From NCBI GenBank assembly GCA_949297805.1, contig CASFTG010000001.1, positions 248,001-312,000 on the forward strand: a stretch of 64,000 bases of DNA. The letters are read 5' to 3'. The position numbers and the translations under genes are program-made. Positions 35,656 through 43,605 of the stretch are shown in pieces; position 1 is the first letter of the stretch; each line of letters starts with the position of its first letter. This DNA is from an uncultured bacterium (lineage in GTDB: Bacteria; Bacillota_I; Bacilli_A; RFN20; CAG-826). The notes beneath the pieces are model-generated. The model saw only the letters and a program-made list of their open reading frames with translations. It was not told the origin of the DNA and did not search any database.

Positions 35656-37908
35656 TTAGGCCGGCAAGGCGACGGTGGTGGTCCCGATGTTGGTGACGGA
35701 GATCTCGAGGGTTAGGACCCGAGTTTCCCCGCGGGTATTCTCGTCGAACACTTTAGTGGCCTCGACGGTGAAGGATGTCCCGTCCTCGGCTAAGATGGCC
35801 TTGGCTTTCTCGCCAAAATCATCAGCTTCATAACGGTCTTCGCCATAACCGATGACATAGATCATCCGACTTAGGGAGTCGCCTTCGATCGAGAAGACGT
35901 TTTCTTCTCCGGTGGTGTAGATCTCGCCGGAATGGCCGGTGTAATCCTTCCAAGAGAAGAGAGACATATCGAAGCTCGACGGGGTGTCGGCGCCGGAGTC
36001 GACATAGACCCCATCTTTGTTTTCGTAGATATCTAATTCGTCTTGACCGTCTTTAGGCAAATAGTAATTGTCTTCGATGACGACCCCGTTTTCTACCTGT
36101 TTGTAGTATTCGGAGTTGTTGGTCCACTTGACGTCGTAGATGAAGGATTTCTCCGATTGGACCGATTGGTTCTCGGCCCCGTAATTAAGGTAGGTGGCGT
36201 CCTTGATTTCCATATGAACGGTGGAGTTCGGATCGATCATCAAGGTGTTGGTCAATAGATTGGCTAGGCGGTTATTGGCTGACATCGGGTATAGGTAGAT
36301 GGTCACGGCGCCAAGGTATTCGCCAATGGAGACGTGGGCGGTTTTCTCCCCGATTTGGTATTGGAAGGAATCGGTGCCCCAGATATCGACACCTCTTTCG
36401 GTCCAGCCGGCGGACTTAAGGGCGGTCACATAAGCTTGCTTGGCGTCTTCAATCTCGCTGTCTTCGAAAGGGGTGGCGTAGATCCCAAAATATTCAGGGG
36501 TGTTCTGGAACTCAACGGTGCTGAAGCCCATTGATTCGCTCGGGAAAGGCAGGATCGAGGGATCGTCACCGACCCAAGCTTTTAGCCCTTCCGCGGCCCC
36601 GAGGCTTTCCCAACTGGCCGGGGCGACGTAATCGACATAATCATCCGCATCATAGGCTGCGGTGGTTGCCCCGACTTTGGTGAGGTCCATGGTGACTTTG
36701 CCTTTATAGGCCAAAGCCCCGAAGGTGTAATCGTAGGTGTATTCGATGTGGTATCCAGATTCGACGATGGAGAATTGAAGTGAGCCGGGATCCATAATCT
36801 CAATCGAGGAATCGACGGGATAAGCCGGATCGTTAAGATAGGCGTAGGCGGACATGATCGGGTCAAGGAGATAGACGCCATTGCCTTGGGGGAGGTAGAA
36901 CTCGGCGGCTAAGGAATAATCGGGGAGCTTAGAAGTGATGGTTCCGTTTTCGGGCCGACCGGTCCCGATGATCTGCTTTTTGTCCTCGCTTAGTTTGATC
37001 GGGGCGATCTCGGTGGCGGATGTTTTGAAATAGCCGCTTGATTGCTCTTTATCGCCGACCTTCTCCTCGATAAGAAGGAGAGTGTCGGAAGCTGAGATGG
37101 TCGCTGAGTAGTCGGCGTTGCCTTCAGTCAGGTCATCGTCGAAGTAGGTTAAGGTGTAATTGCCTTTTTTCAATTCGGCGAAAGCCTGCTTTAAGGCCGC
37201 GTGCTCTTCGAGGGTCGGATAAGGGACTAATTCATCGAAAGCCACGTCCTTACTAACGATATCGACGTTGGCTTCGGCGTAGAAGAGGCCGACGCTGGTG
37301 AAGATGACCGAGGACTTTAACTGCAAGGAGAGGTCATCGCCATCGGGGGTGATATTAATGGTCTTGATGGGGACGTCGCTATATTGGGTGAACATAATCC
37401 CAAACAACGTTTGCGTTTCCTCGTCATCGGTTAAATCGATGACATAGTTTTCCCCATCAGCCTTCAAATCATCAGCGGTTAGGCTAGCGAAGGGGTTCAC
37501 GACCAGCTCTTCGTAAAGAACCGGGACGGGATTTAACTCAAGGTCGTAATCGATGATCGGATCGAGGATGATGGTATTGTCTGGTTGCATGGTCGGGGCG
37601 AGGGCCTCGCCTTTCTCGTTATGGTGATAATGGACTGGGTCGTTGCCTTCTTCCTCGAGATAGTATTCGTCCTCCCCGATATAGCCGGCGAGGTCATTAG
37701 TGACTTCTTCACCGTTACTTACGTCGATAAGAAGGGTCCCTTTGAAGCCGATGTTGCCCTGGAGGGTTTCCAATATTCCTTCCTTGGTCAAGGTGGGTTG
37801 GCTTTCCGATGGCGTGCTTTGACTCGGGGAGGTAGAGGAGGTGCTTGGGCCGCCGCAGGAGGCTAAGGCGCAGGCGCTAAATAATAGAAGGAGGTTCGGT
37901 TTTCTCAT
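35656..37908 (-). CDS. Large lipoprotein of the cluster (minus strand)
   Basis: 750 residues from the ATG at 37908 (MRKPNLLLLFSACALASCGG), chosen because an AAAGGAAG ribosome-binding site precedes it and it gives a clean lipobox (LASC). A short Ser/Thr/Pro linker (~res 20-42) follows. The body has the cluster's modules: a KKGNYTLTYFDD segment, SGYFKTS, YSLAAEFYLPQG, YHIEYTYDYTFGALAYKG, then the small domain (FGIYATPFEDSEIEDAKQAY, VTALKSAGW). The C-terminal ~230 residues repeat parts of the first half. Divergent from the next lipoprotein, with which it shares a 157-base promoter region. Surface-exposed, function unknown. Confidence 0.85.
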   Translation of the reverse strand: MRKPNLLLLFSACALASCGGPSTSSTSPSQSTPSESQPTLTKEGILETLQGNIGFKGTLLIDVSNGEEVTNDLAGYIGEDEYYLEEEGNDPVHYHHNEKGEALAPTMQPDNTIILDPIIDYDLELNPVPVLYEELVVNPFASLTADDLKADGENYVIDLTDDEETQTLFGIMFTQYSDVPIKTINITPDGDDLSLQLKSSVIFTSVGLFYAEANVDIVSKDVAFDELVPYPTLEEHAALKQAFAELKKGNYTLTYFDDDLTEGNADYSATISASDTLLLIEEKVGDKEQSSGYFKTSATEIAPIKLSEDKKQIIGTGRPENGTITSKLPDYSLAAEFYLPQGNGVYLLDPIMSAYAYLNDPAYPVDSSIEIMDPGSLQFSIVESGYHIEYTYDYTFGALAYKGKVTMDLTKVGATTAAYDADDYVDYVAPASWESLGAAEGLKAWVGDDPSILPFPSESMGFSTVEFQNTPEYFGIYATPFEDSEIEDAKQAYVTALKSAGWTERGVDIWGTDSFQYQIGEKTAHVSIGEYLGAVTIYLYPMSANNRLANLLTNTLMIDPNSTVHMEIKDATYLNYGAENQSVQSEKSFIYDVKWTNNSEYYKQVENGVVIEDNYYLPKDGQDELDIYENKDGVYVDSGADTPSSFDMSLFSWKDYTGHSGEIYTTGEENVFSIEGDSLSRMIYVIGYGEDRYEADDFGEKAKAILAEDGTSFTVEATKVFDENTRGETRVLTLEISVTNIGTTTVALPA

Positions 37909-38065
37909 AAGTCTTCCTTTCGGGCAAGATTGTTGTCTATTTAGGCTGCCTTTGCAAGCAAAATGAACCAGGCGTTCGATTGGTTGACTAATCAAAAATC
38001 GGCCTAAATACTTGATTTATCACTTGCCTAGAGGATAATCCATAGTGCCAAAAATGAGGTAAAGA

Positions 38066-40208
38066 ATGAAAAAGAAATCATTGTTAGTCCTGGTGGCTTC
38101 GTTATTGACCTTAGCCGCCTGTGATAGAAGATCGTCTAGCAGCATCAGCGAGACCCCGAGTGTCTCCGATTCTACCCCGAGTGAGGAATCGACCTCGACC
38201 TCGACGCCTATCGTCAAATACGCCGTCAATATCGGCGAGGTGACCGGGGCGACGATAAAAGTCGACAAGCCGAGCGCTAAAGCCGGCGAAACCATCACCC
38301 TATCGATAAAAGTCGATAACGGATATGAGTTTGCGTCCCTTAGCCTTAACGGCGGCGAGGTGTCTTTCACTGAAGTAAAGAAAGGCGAAACTTACACTTT
38401 TGTGATGCCGGAGAAAGATGTGACCGTGACCGTTACTTTGACTTATGTTGCCGGGGCCAATATCGAGAATCTTAAGACCAATTTCCCCCGATATTTTGGC
38501 CTCGATTAAGGAAAAGACCGTTACCAGCATCACCGTTTCGACCGAAGGGAACAACGACTTGGACGATGGGGACTTCGGGACCTTGACCCTTAAAGCCGCC
38601 GCGAACGAGGCCTTGGTCACCGATGAAAAAGGGGACATTTTCAAATATTACGGGTATTTCGACGATGTTTGCTATTCCATCGATCAAGGGACATCCAAAC
38701 GATTCGCCATTGATCAAGAGAAATATGATGCTTACGTCGATGACTATGAGTCGGAAGCTTCCGCGAAACGAGAGGTTGACTCCATTGTTAGCCAATATGG
38801 ATTGAATTTCCTTTTTGAAAACCGCGAATCGCCGACCCTTCCTTGGTATGGCGGCTCCCGGGCCCCGAAAATCGGTGAATTGGATGTTTTGTTTGATTCA
38901 GAGACCAACCAATATTCGGTTAAGGCCGAGGGCTATTATGAAGTCGATCCGGATTCTTATTTGACCAACTATGTTTATGCTGGGGAGTTCGTGTTCGACT
39001 CCTCGCTTACGCTGGTCAAAGCCTCCTCTGACGTTAAGTTCTATACCGTTGCCAATTGGGATGCCGAAGGGCATAAACCAGTCGATTCTTCTAAGGTTTA
39101 TGAGGAGATGAAGACCGAGGTTAAGGACATTGTCTTTGGAACTCCTTCAACCGTTACCAAAGAGAATTCATCGATTGAAGTAGATGATTACTTCGTTTCC
39201 TCAATCGAGGGAGAACCGGTTTTATCGGGAATGACTGGCAAAGATTCCTCGGGCAATCCAGCGTTCGTTGTTGGGGATGCCCCTGAGCTCTCTTCGGAAA
39301 CGAAGTTTGTACCGGCGACGGCCTTGAATTTCGGCAGTCTTGTCTTGACTGGATGCAGCGATGAAACCGCCCTGGAAGAGGATTGGTGGACCGAAAAGAC
39401 AGTCTTCACCAAAGAAGGAACCTTCACCCTATATTTCGGCGATGTGGTTAATACGAAACTTGTTTCCACCACGGTTATGGTTTTGCCCAAACCCAAGACA
39501 GTTCCTTATTTCTATGCCAATGGATCGTCTTTCGACTATAGCTCGGAAAACGGGACTGAAGTCGGTTTCGATTATGAAACTAAATCGGCCTCGATTGAGC
39601 TATATTTGGACCAAGGTTCCGATAGCGTGGCTTTCGATTTCTATTATGAATTAAGCGCTCCGTATGACGTTGAATCGATTGCGATTAATAATTCTAATTC
39701 CGCTGCTGTTGAGGCCTCGATCGTGGAGACCGATGACGGCGCCGATTTGGTTTTGAATCCGAAGGCCGTTGGCGAGGCAACCATTACGTTTAAAACCGAT
39801 GCTACCATTCCGGCCAGCGAGGCTGATTATGCATCGAATACTGCTTCGATTACGGTGAAGGTTTTGAATAAAAAGCCAGTTGATCCTGCCGAGGAAGCAT
39901 GGGCCAAAGCGACTGCCGAATGGGAAAATACCGCTGTCGGCGGATCCGGTGCTGTTTTGCCGATGCCGAGCTTTGATTTTACCGATGTGGAGATTACACA
40001 GGAAATTTCGGGCATTTCGGTGAAGACAACGGTGGAAATCTACACTGAGTTAAATAATAGTTTCGGCTATGCTTCGACTATGTTATCCAACGGATATACC
40101 TGGGTTGCCGAAACCGATGATTCGGTTTCCCTTTCCTTTGACGCCTATTCCGTGACTGTGAGCTATAACGAAACTAAAGGGTGCGTGGTCGTGGTTTTCG
40201 TCGGCTGA
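38066..40208 (+). pseudogene. Lipoprotein interrupted by +1 frameshift at C5
   Basis: Starts at 38066 (MKKKSLLVLVASLLTLAACD, lipobox LAAC), with a short Ser/Thr linker and an N-terminal domain ending ANIENLKTNF. At CCCCC (38485-38489) the frame is lost and a stop follows at 38507. The adjacent frame continues DILASIKEKTVTSITVSTEG to 40208. With four C the two parts fuse into one ~713-residue lipoprotein. The second part includes Ig-like segments (YSSENGTEVGFDYETKSASI and a region near AVEASIVETDDGADLVLNPK). A hairpin terminator follows the distal frame, as expected for one original gene. Assembly error, phase variation and decay remain open. Confidence 0.75.
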
Positions 40209-40229
40209 TCATTGTTTGTTATCGTGTTT

Positions 40230-40258
40230 GCCGCCTGGCTCCCACAGGGCGGCTTTTT
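40230..40258 (+). terminator. Rho-independent terminator
   Basis: GCCGCC and GGGCGGC arms followed by TTTTT, 21 bases after the frameshifted lipoprotein. Confidence 0.85.
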
Positions 40259-40338
40259 GTATAATATCGAGGTCGTTATTCAGTGTATGGCTTGCTTAGA
40301 AAGTAAAATGGTCATCGCTAAAAGTAGACGCTATATCA

Positions 40339-41250
40339 ATGATTCTCTTTGTATCCGGACGGACCGATATCCCAGCTTATTATGCCAAGTGGTTCTATAA
40401 CCGGGCTTTAGCCGGTTTTGTCGATACTAGGAATCCTTTTAATCGCAACTTAGTCAGCAGGATATATTTCACCGATGTCGAGGCCATTCTTTTCTGCACG
40501 AAAAGGATTCGTCCCTTACTGGACTACTTGCCAAAGATCGAAGAATTATACCCTTCTATTCAATTCGTCTTTCATCTCACCATTACTCCCTATCACGAGG
40601 ATATTGAGCCGTTGATGGCCCAATACAAGAAGGAGATGGTTGAGGACATATTGGCTTTATCCTTAAAGTACGGAAGAGAACGGATTTTCCTTCGATATGA
40701 CCCTATCTTGCTTAATGAGCGGTATACCATTCCTTACCACGAGAAGGCTTTTGCCCATCTGATGAATTTATGCGGGGGTAAAATTGGTTATGTAGTAACG
40801 AGTTTCATCGATATTTACAAGAATACCCGAAGGAACATGAGCGTTCTTAAACTAAGAGAATTTACCCCTGATGACTATCGGGAAATAGGGCAGAAATTTA
40901 GCTTGATTGCTCACGCTAAAAATGCGGAGATATTTACCTGTGCCGAGAAAAACGATTTAAGGGCCTTTGGCTTCGATTCCGGGGCTTGCCTAGGGATTGA
41001 CTATGCCAAGAGCGTCCTGGGGCTTAGCAAGGGTTTAAACAAGCAAACGACGCGTCCGGGAACAGGCTGTGGATGTGTGAAAATGGCCGATATTGGGGAT
41101 TACAATTGCTGCCCGAGCCGGTGCCTTTATTGCTATGCTAATTACGATGCTGATTCGATAGGCCGAAATGTGGCTAAACATTCCGACGAATCAACACTTC
41201 TGATTGGTCAATTAAAGGACGATGATCGGATAGTCAAAAGATCCCAATAA
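40339..41250 (+). CDS. DUF1848 family protein (Cys-rich, radical-SAM-like)
   Basis: 303 residues matching DUF1848 from the start (ILFVSGRTDIPAYYAKWFYN). Conserved landmarks are RIYFTDVEAILFCTKRIRP, FLRYDPILL and the C-terminal Cys cluster GTGCGCVKMADIGDY followed by NCCPSRCLYCYANYD (~res 250-280). The closely spaced Cys with the YCYAN ending suggests an Fe-S cluster as in radical SAM-type proteins, although the Cys motif sits at the C-terminus. No biochemical role is known to me for this family. Monocistronic, followed by a strong terminator. Confidence 0.85.
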   Translation: MILFVSGRTDIPAYYAKWFYNRALAGFVDTRNPFNRNLVSRIYFTDVEAILFCTKRIRPLLDYLPKIEELYPSIQFVFHLTITPYHEDIEPLMAQYKKEMVEDILALSLKYGRERIFLRYDPILLNERYTIPYHEKAFAHLMNLCGGKIGYVVTSFIDIYKNTRRNMSVLKLREFTPDDYREIGQKFSLIAHAKNAEIFTCAEKNDLRAFGFDSGACLGIDYAKSVLGLSKGLNKQTTRPGTGCGCVKMADIGDYNCCPSRCLYCYANYDADSIGRNVAKHSDESTLLIGQLKDDDRIVKRSQ

Positions 41251-41284
41251 ATCATTTTACAGACATTTTATTGAGGGCTGTGTT

Positions 41285-41317
41285 GGCCGCATAAGCGGCC
41301 TTTTTTTTTTTTTTTTT
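41285..41317 (+). terminator. Rho-independent terminator with 17-T tail
   Basis: GGCCGC-ATAA-GCGGCC hairpin followed by 17 consecutive T (41301-41317), 34 bases after the DUF1848 stop. Confidence 0.9.
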
Positions 41318-42152
41318 ACCAATAAGGCTGACGATGACAATGCGTTATTAAAGATATTTTGAGTTCTGAATGACGTTTGAGATGTTTGTTTAAAAGCAGG
41401 GAAGCAAAGGGATTAAAAAACTGTCAGTAATGAATCTAGAACGGCCTATCTTTGTTCTCGACACATTGGTTCGGGAGTTGAATCTTAGAGTAAATCATAG
41501 TTCCCAACAGGTTTCATATAGGCCAGAAAGCTGCCCTTTGCTCTAATCACTTTGTAATAAAAGAGAATCGGTATTTTTGATAAGCAAAAACTGCTTAATT
41601 ATTAAATGCCTAAGCAGGAAATACACATTTAAACGTATTAAAAATACGCTAAATATAACAAAACGTAAAAAATGCCCAATGTAAAAAGTGTTGAGGAACA
41701 CTTAGATAATAAAAGTGCTAAGCAATAATAGGGCTTAAAGCATACGCAAAAAACGTTTGTTTAACAAAAACGCAAGTAATGCATTGAGCAAGATAAGCGA
41801 AAATACGTAATTTTGCGTTTTGGCTGCGATCTAAAAATGACCGTTTTGCAAATTCCGCTTTCTTTATCATCAGATAATTGACCGCCGATTCACCTATCTA
41901 ATGAGTTTAGAAAATCTAAAGCCGAACTCAGGCGTTCGCTTTGCCAAATGCATCCCCTTATCTCTATTTTTCCTTGTCGATTAATTTGATATTTTGACTA
42001 ATCGTCAGCGATTGTTGCCGTTGCAAACTTTTTCTAAATCTAAACGAAATTGATCCGACCCCTTGCACTTGACGAATTCGGCCTTATAACGTTCCTACCC
42101 TTTTAGCCTGACGACTAAAAAGGTCCTGGCCCACGCTTATCAATTTATCCTC
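41318..42152. other. AT-rich non-coding region with repeated TAAGCA motifs
   Basis: About 835 bases without a credible gene, much richer in A and T than the flanks. It holds TAAGCA-AAAAC-TGCTTA (41581-41597), further TAAGCA at 41611 and 41719, and the perfect inverted repeat AAGTGTT-GAGG-AACACTT (41686-41703). I see no DnaA boxes, CRISPR repeats or known RNA signatures. It may be a decayed acquired segment, a non-coding RNA locus or a regulatory or replication-associated site. Confidence 0.35.
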
Positions 42153-42184
42153 TTGACCTCGATATGACTTCATGGTGTTCAATT
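42153..42184 (+). promoter_or_regulatory. MerR-type promoter with long spacer
   Basis: TTGACC (42153-42158) and TCAATT (42179-42184) are separated by 20 bases. An over-long spacer is characteristic of promoters activated by MerR-family proteins by DNA distortion, and it precedes a MerR gene remnant. Confidence 0.4.
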
Positions 42185-42208
42185 GCGGACTAGTAGAGGT
42201 ATATGGTT

Positions 42209-42576
42209 ATGAAAATTGGTGACATCTCTGAAAGGCTCGGCCTATCTCACGATACTCTCCGGTTTTATGAAAAAATCGGTTTGCTGAAAGCGGATCGCAC
42301 CAATTCAGGTATCAAGGAATATTCGGATGCCGACATTAATCGGCTCAAGCTGATTATCTGCTTCAAAGAATCCGGCATCCCTCTGGTCGACATTGGGGCT
42401 TATTTGGCTCTGGTTGACGAAGGGCCGGGGATGAAGATCAACGGCTGGCGATTCTTCTTCGTTCGAAAGCTCGGCTGGAGGATAGCCTCAAGAAGATTCA
42501 GCGTTCGCTGGAAATGCTCAACCTAAGATCGCCGTTAGCCAGCAAAAGTAAATGGTCTCGAACTAGCCATTTTTGA
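42209..42576 (+). pseudogene. MerR-family regulator, frameshifted at G4
   Basis: Start at 42209 (MKIGDISERLGLSHDTLRFY) is favoured over 42203 because GAGGT is eight bases away. The winged-helix DNA-binding domain (~70 residues) is intact, and the frame then shifts at GGGG (42427-42430). The open frame ends out of register at 42526. Reading -1 from the G run gives DEDQRLAILLRSKARLEDSL and KKIQRSLEMLN, the expected MerR dimerisation helix, and ends at 42576. One more G would restore a ~123-residue MerR protein of the AdhR/YfmP-like class. No target gene lies downstream. Assembly error is possible. Confidence 0.7.
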
Positions 42577-42958
42577 TTGATTATGCTTAAAAAGATCCGA
42601 TAAAATCGGACTTTTTATTTTCGCTTTTGATATAAAACCTAATATATATCTTCTTACTTAACGTGCTTCCTTGGCTTGTTGCTAGTTATGTTTTCTGGTT
42701 AGAACAGCAATTTTCGATTTCAGGGCTTCAAACATTGAGTTTAATCCATATTTCTTTACCGATTATTCTTGGCAAAATTTCGACGAATTTTTGACCTTTC
42801 CAATTTGGAATTTACTCGACGAAATCGAGCCAACATATAAGTAAACTTAAACCGGTAAAGCGGTATCGGTAAAACTTTACTTTTTAGGTGTTGACGCGCG
42901 CAAACCCTTTTGAGTATGCTATGCCCGGTATCGGTAGGACGATGCCGCCAATAGGAAG
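42577..42958. other. AT-rich intergenic region upstream of rex
   Basis: 382 bases. The 5' part is AT-rich, with a weak hairpin-like AAAAGATCCGATAAAATCGG followed by a T-rich stretch just after the MerR remnant. The 3' part holds CGGTAAA direct repeats (42854 and 42867) and the rex promoter. No gene seen. Confidence 0.4.
42869..42920 (+). promoter_or_regulatory. rex operon promoter with upstream palindrome
   Basis: TTGACG (42891-42896) and TATGCT (42915-42920) with an 18-base spacer. Upstream lies GTAAA-AC-TTTAC (42869-42880), a near-perfect palindrome that could be the Rex operator in this lineage, although it differs from the classic TTGTGA-N6-TCACAA type. Confidence 0.5.
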
Positions 42959-43603
42959 ATGAAGACTTACTCGCTCAATCAGTTGGGCCGTTACCCAATC
43001 TACCTGAAATTGCTGAAGGAGTTTTTCGACGAAGGGGTCAATGTTGTTTCCTCCCCGCTCATCGCCAAACGCCTCGGCTATTCCGAAGAGCAAGTACGCA
43101 AAGACCTTCAAAACGTCGCTTCTGAAGTCGGAAGGCCGAAGAAGGGGCGGGAGGTCAAGCAGCTCATCGAGGACATCGAGACATTCTTGGGTTACCGCGA
43201 CTCTACCTCCGCCGTCATCATCGGCGTGGGGCATTTGGGCGCGGCCCTTTTGAATTTCCCCTCGTTCTCGGAGATGGGATTAGAAATCCTAGCCGGATTC
43301 GACACTGATCCCAAGCTGCTTTGGACTCGGGTCGGGGGAAAGGAGATTTTCCCCGTCGCGATGCTCAAAGACATCCTCCCGCGCCTCAATGCCCATATCG
43401 TCATCATCGCCGTCCCGGCTAGTGCCGCCCAATCGGTCGCCGAACAAGCGGTCGCCTCGGGCGCGAAAGCGATATGGAACTTCGCCCCTACCCACCTTGA
43501 CCTCCCCGATAACATCGTCGTCGAGGACGTCAACCTCGCCTCATCCCTAGCCGTGTTATCCCACCGGCTAAATGTCGCTCTTGCCAAGGAGGAAAAGAAA
43601 TAA
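42959..43603 (+). CDS. rex: Redox-sensing transcriptional repressor Rex
   Basis: 214 residues, standard for Rex. The N-terminal winged helix (LNQLGRYPIYLKLLKEFFDE, SPLIAKRLGYSEEQVRKDL) binds DNA. The Rossmann domain starts at AVIIGVGHLGAALLNF (~res 85). It has the NADH-site Asp in LAGFDTDP and the conserved NFAPTHLDLPDNIVVEDVNL-type C-terminal segment. Rex represses fermentation genes and is released when the NADH/NAD+ ratio rises. Here it is the first gene of the operon that carries its classic target adhE, two bases before it, which implies autoregulation. AGGA lies very close to the ATG. Confidence 0.95.
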   Translation: MKTYSLNQLGRYPIYLKLLKEFFDEGVNVVSSPLIAKRLGYSEEQVRKDLQNVASEVGRPKKGREVKQLIEDIETFLGYRDSTSAVIIGVGHLGAALLNFPSFSEMGLEILAGFDTDPKLLWTRVGGKEIFPVAMLKDILPRLNAHIVIIAVPASAAQSVAEQAVASGAKAIWNFAPTHLDLPDNIVVEDVNLASSLAVLSHRLNVALAKEEKK

Positions 43604-43605
43604 TT

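Noticed and set aside
41318..42152. Replication origin or CRISPR array in the AT-rich region
   Set aside because: No DnaA-box cluster, no dnaA/dnaN neighbour and no regularly spaced repeats of CRISPR length.
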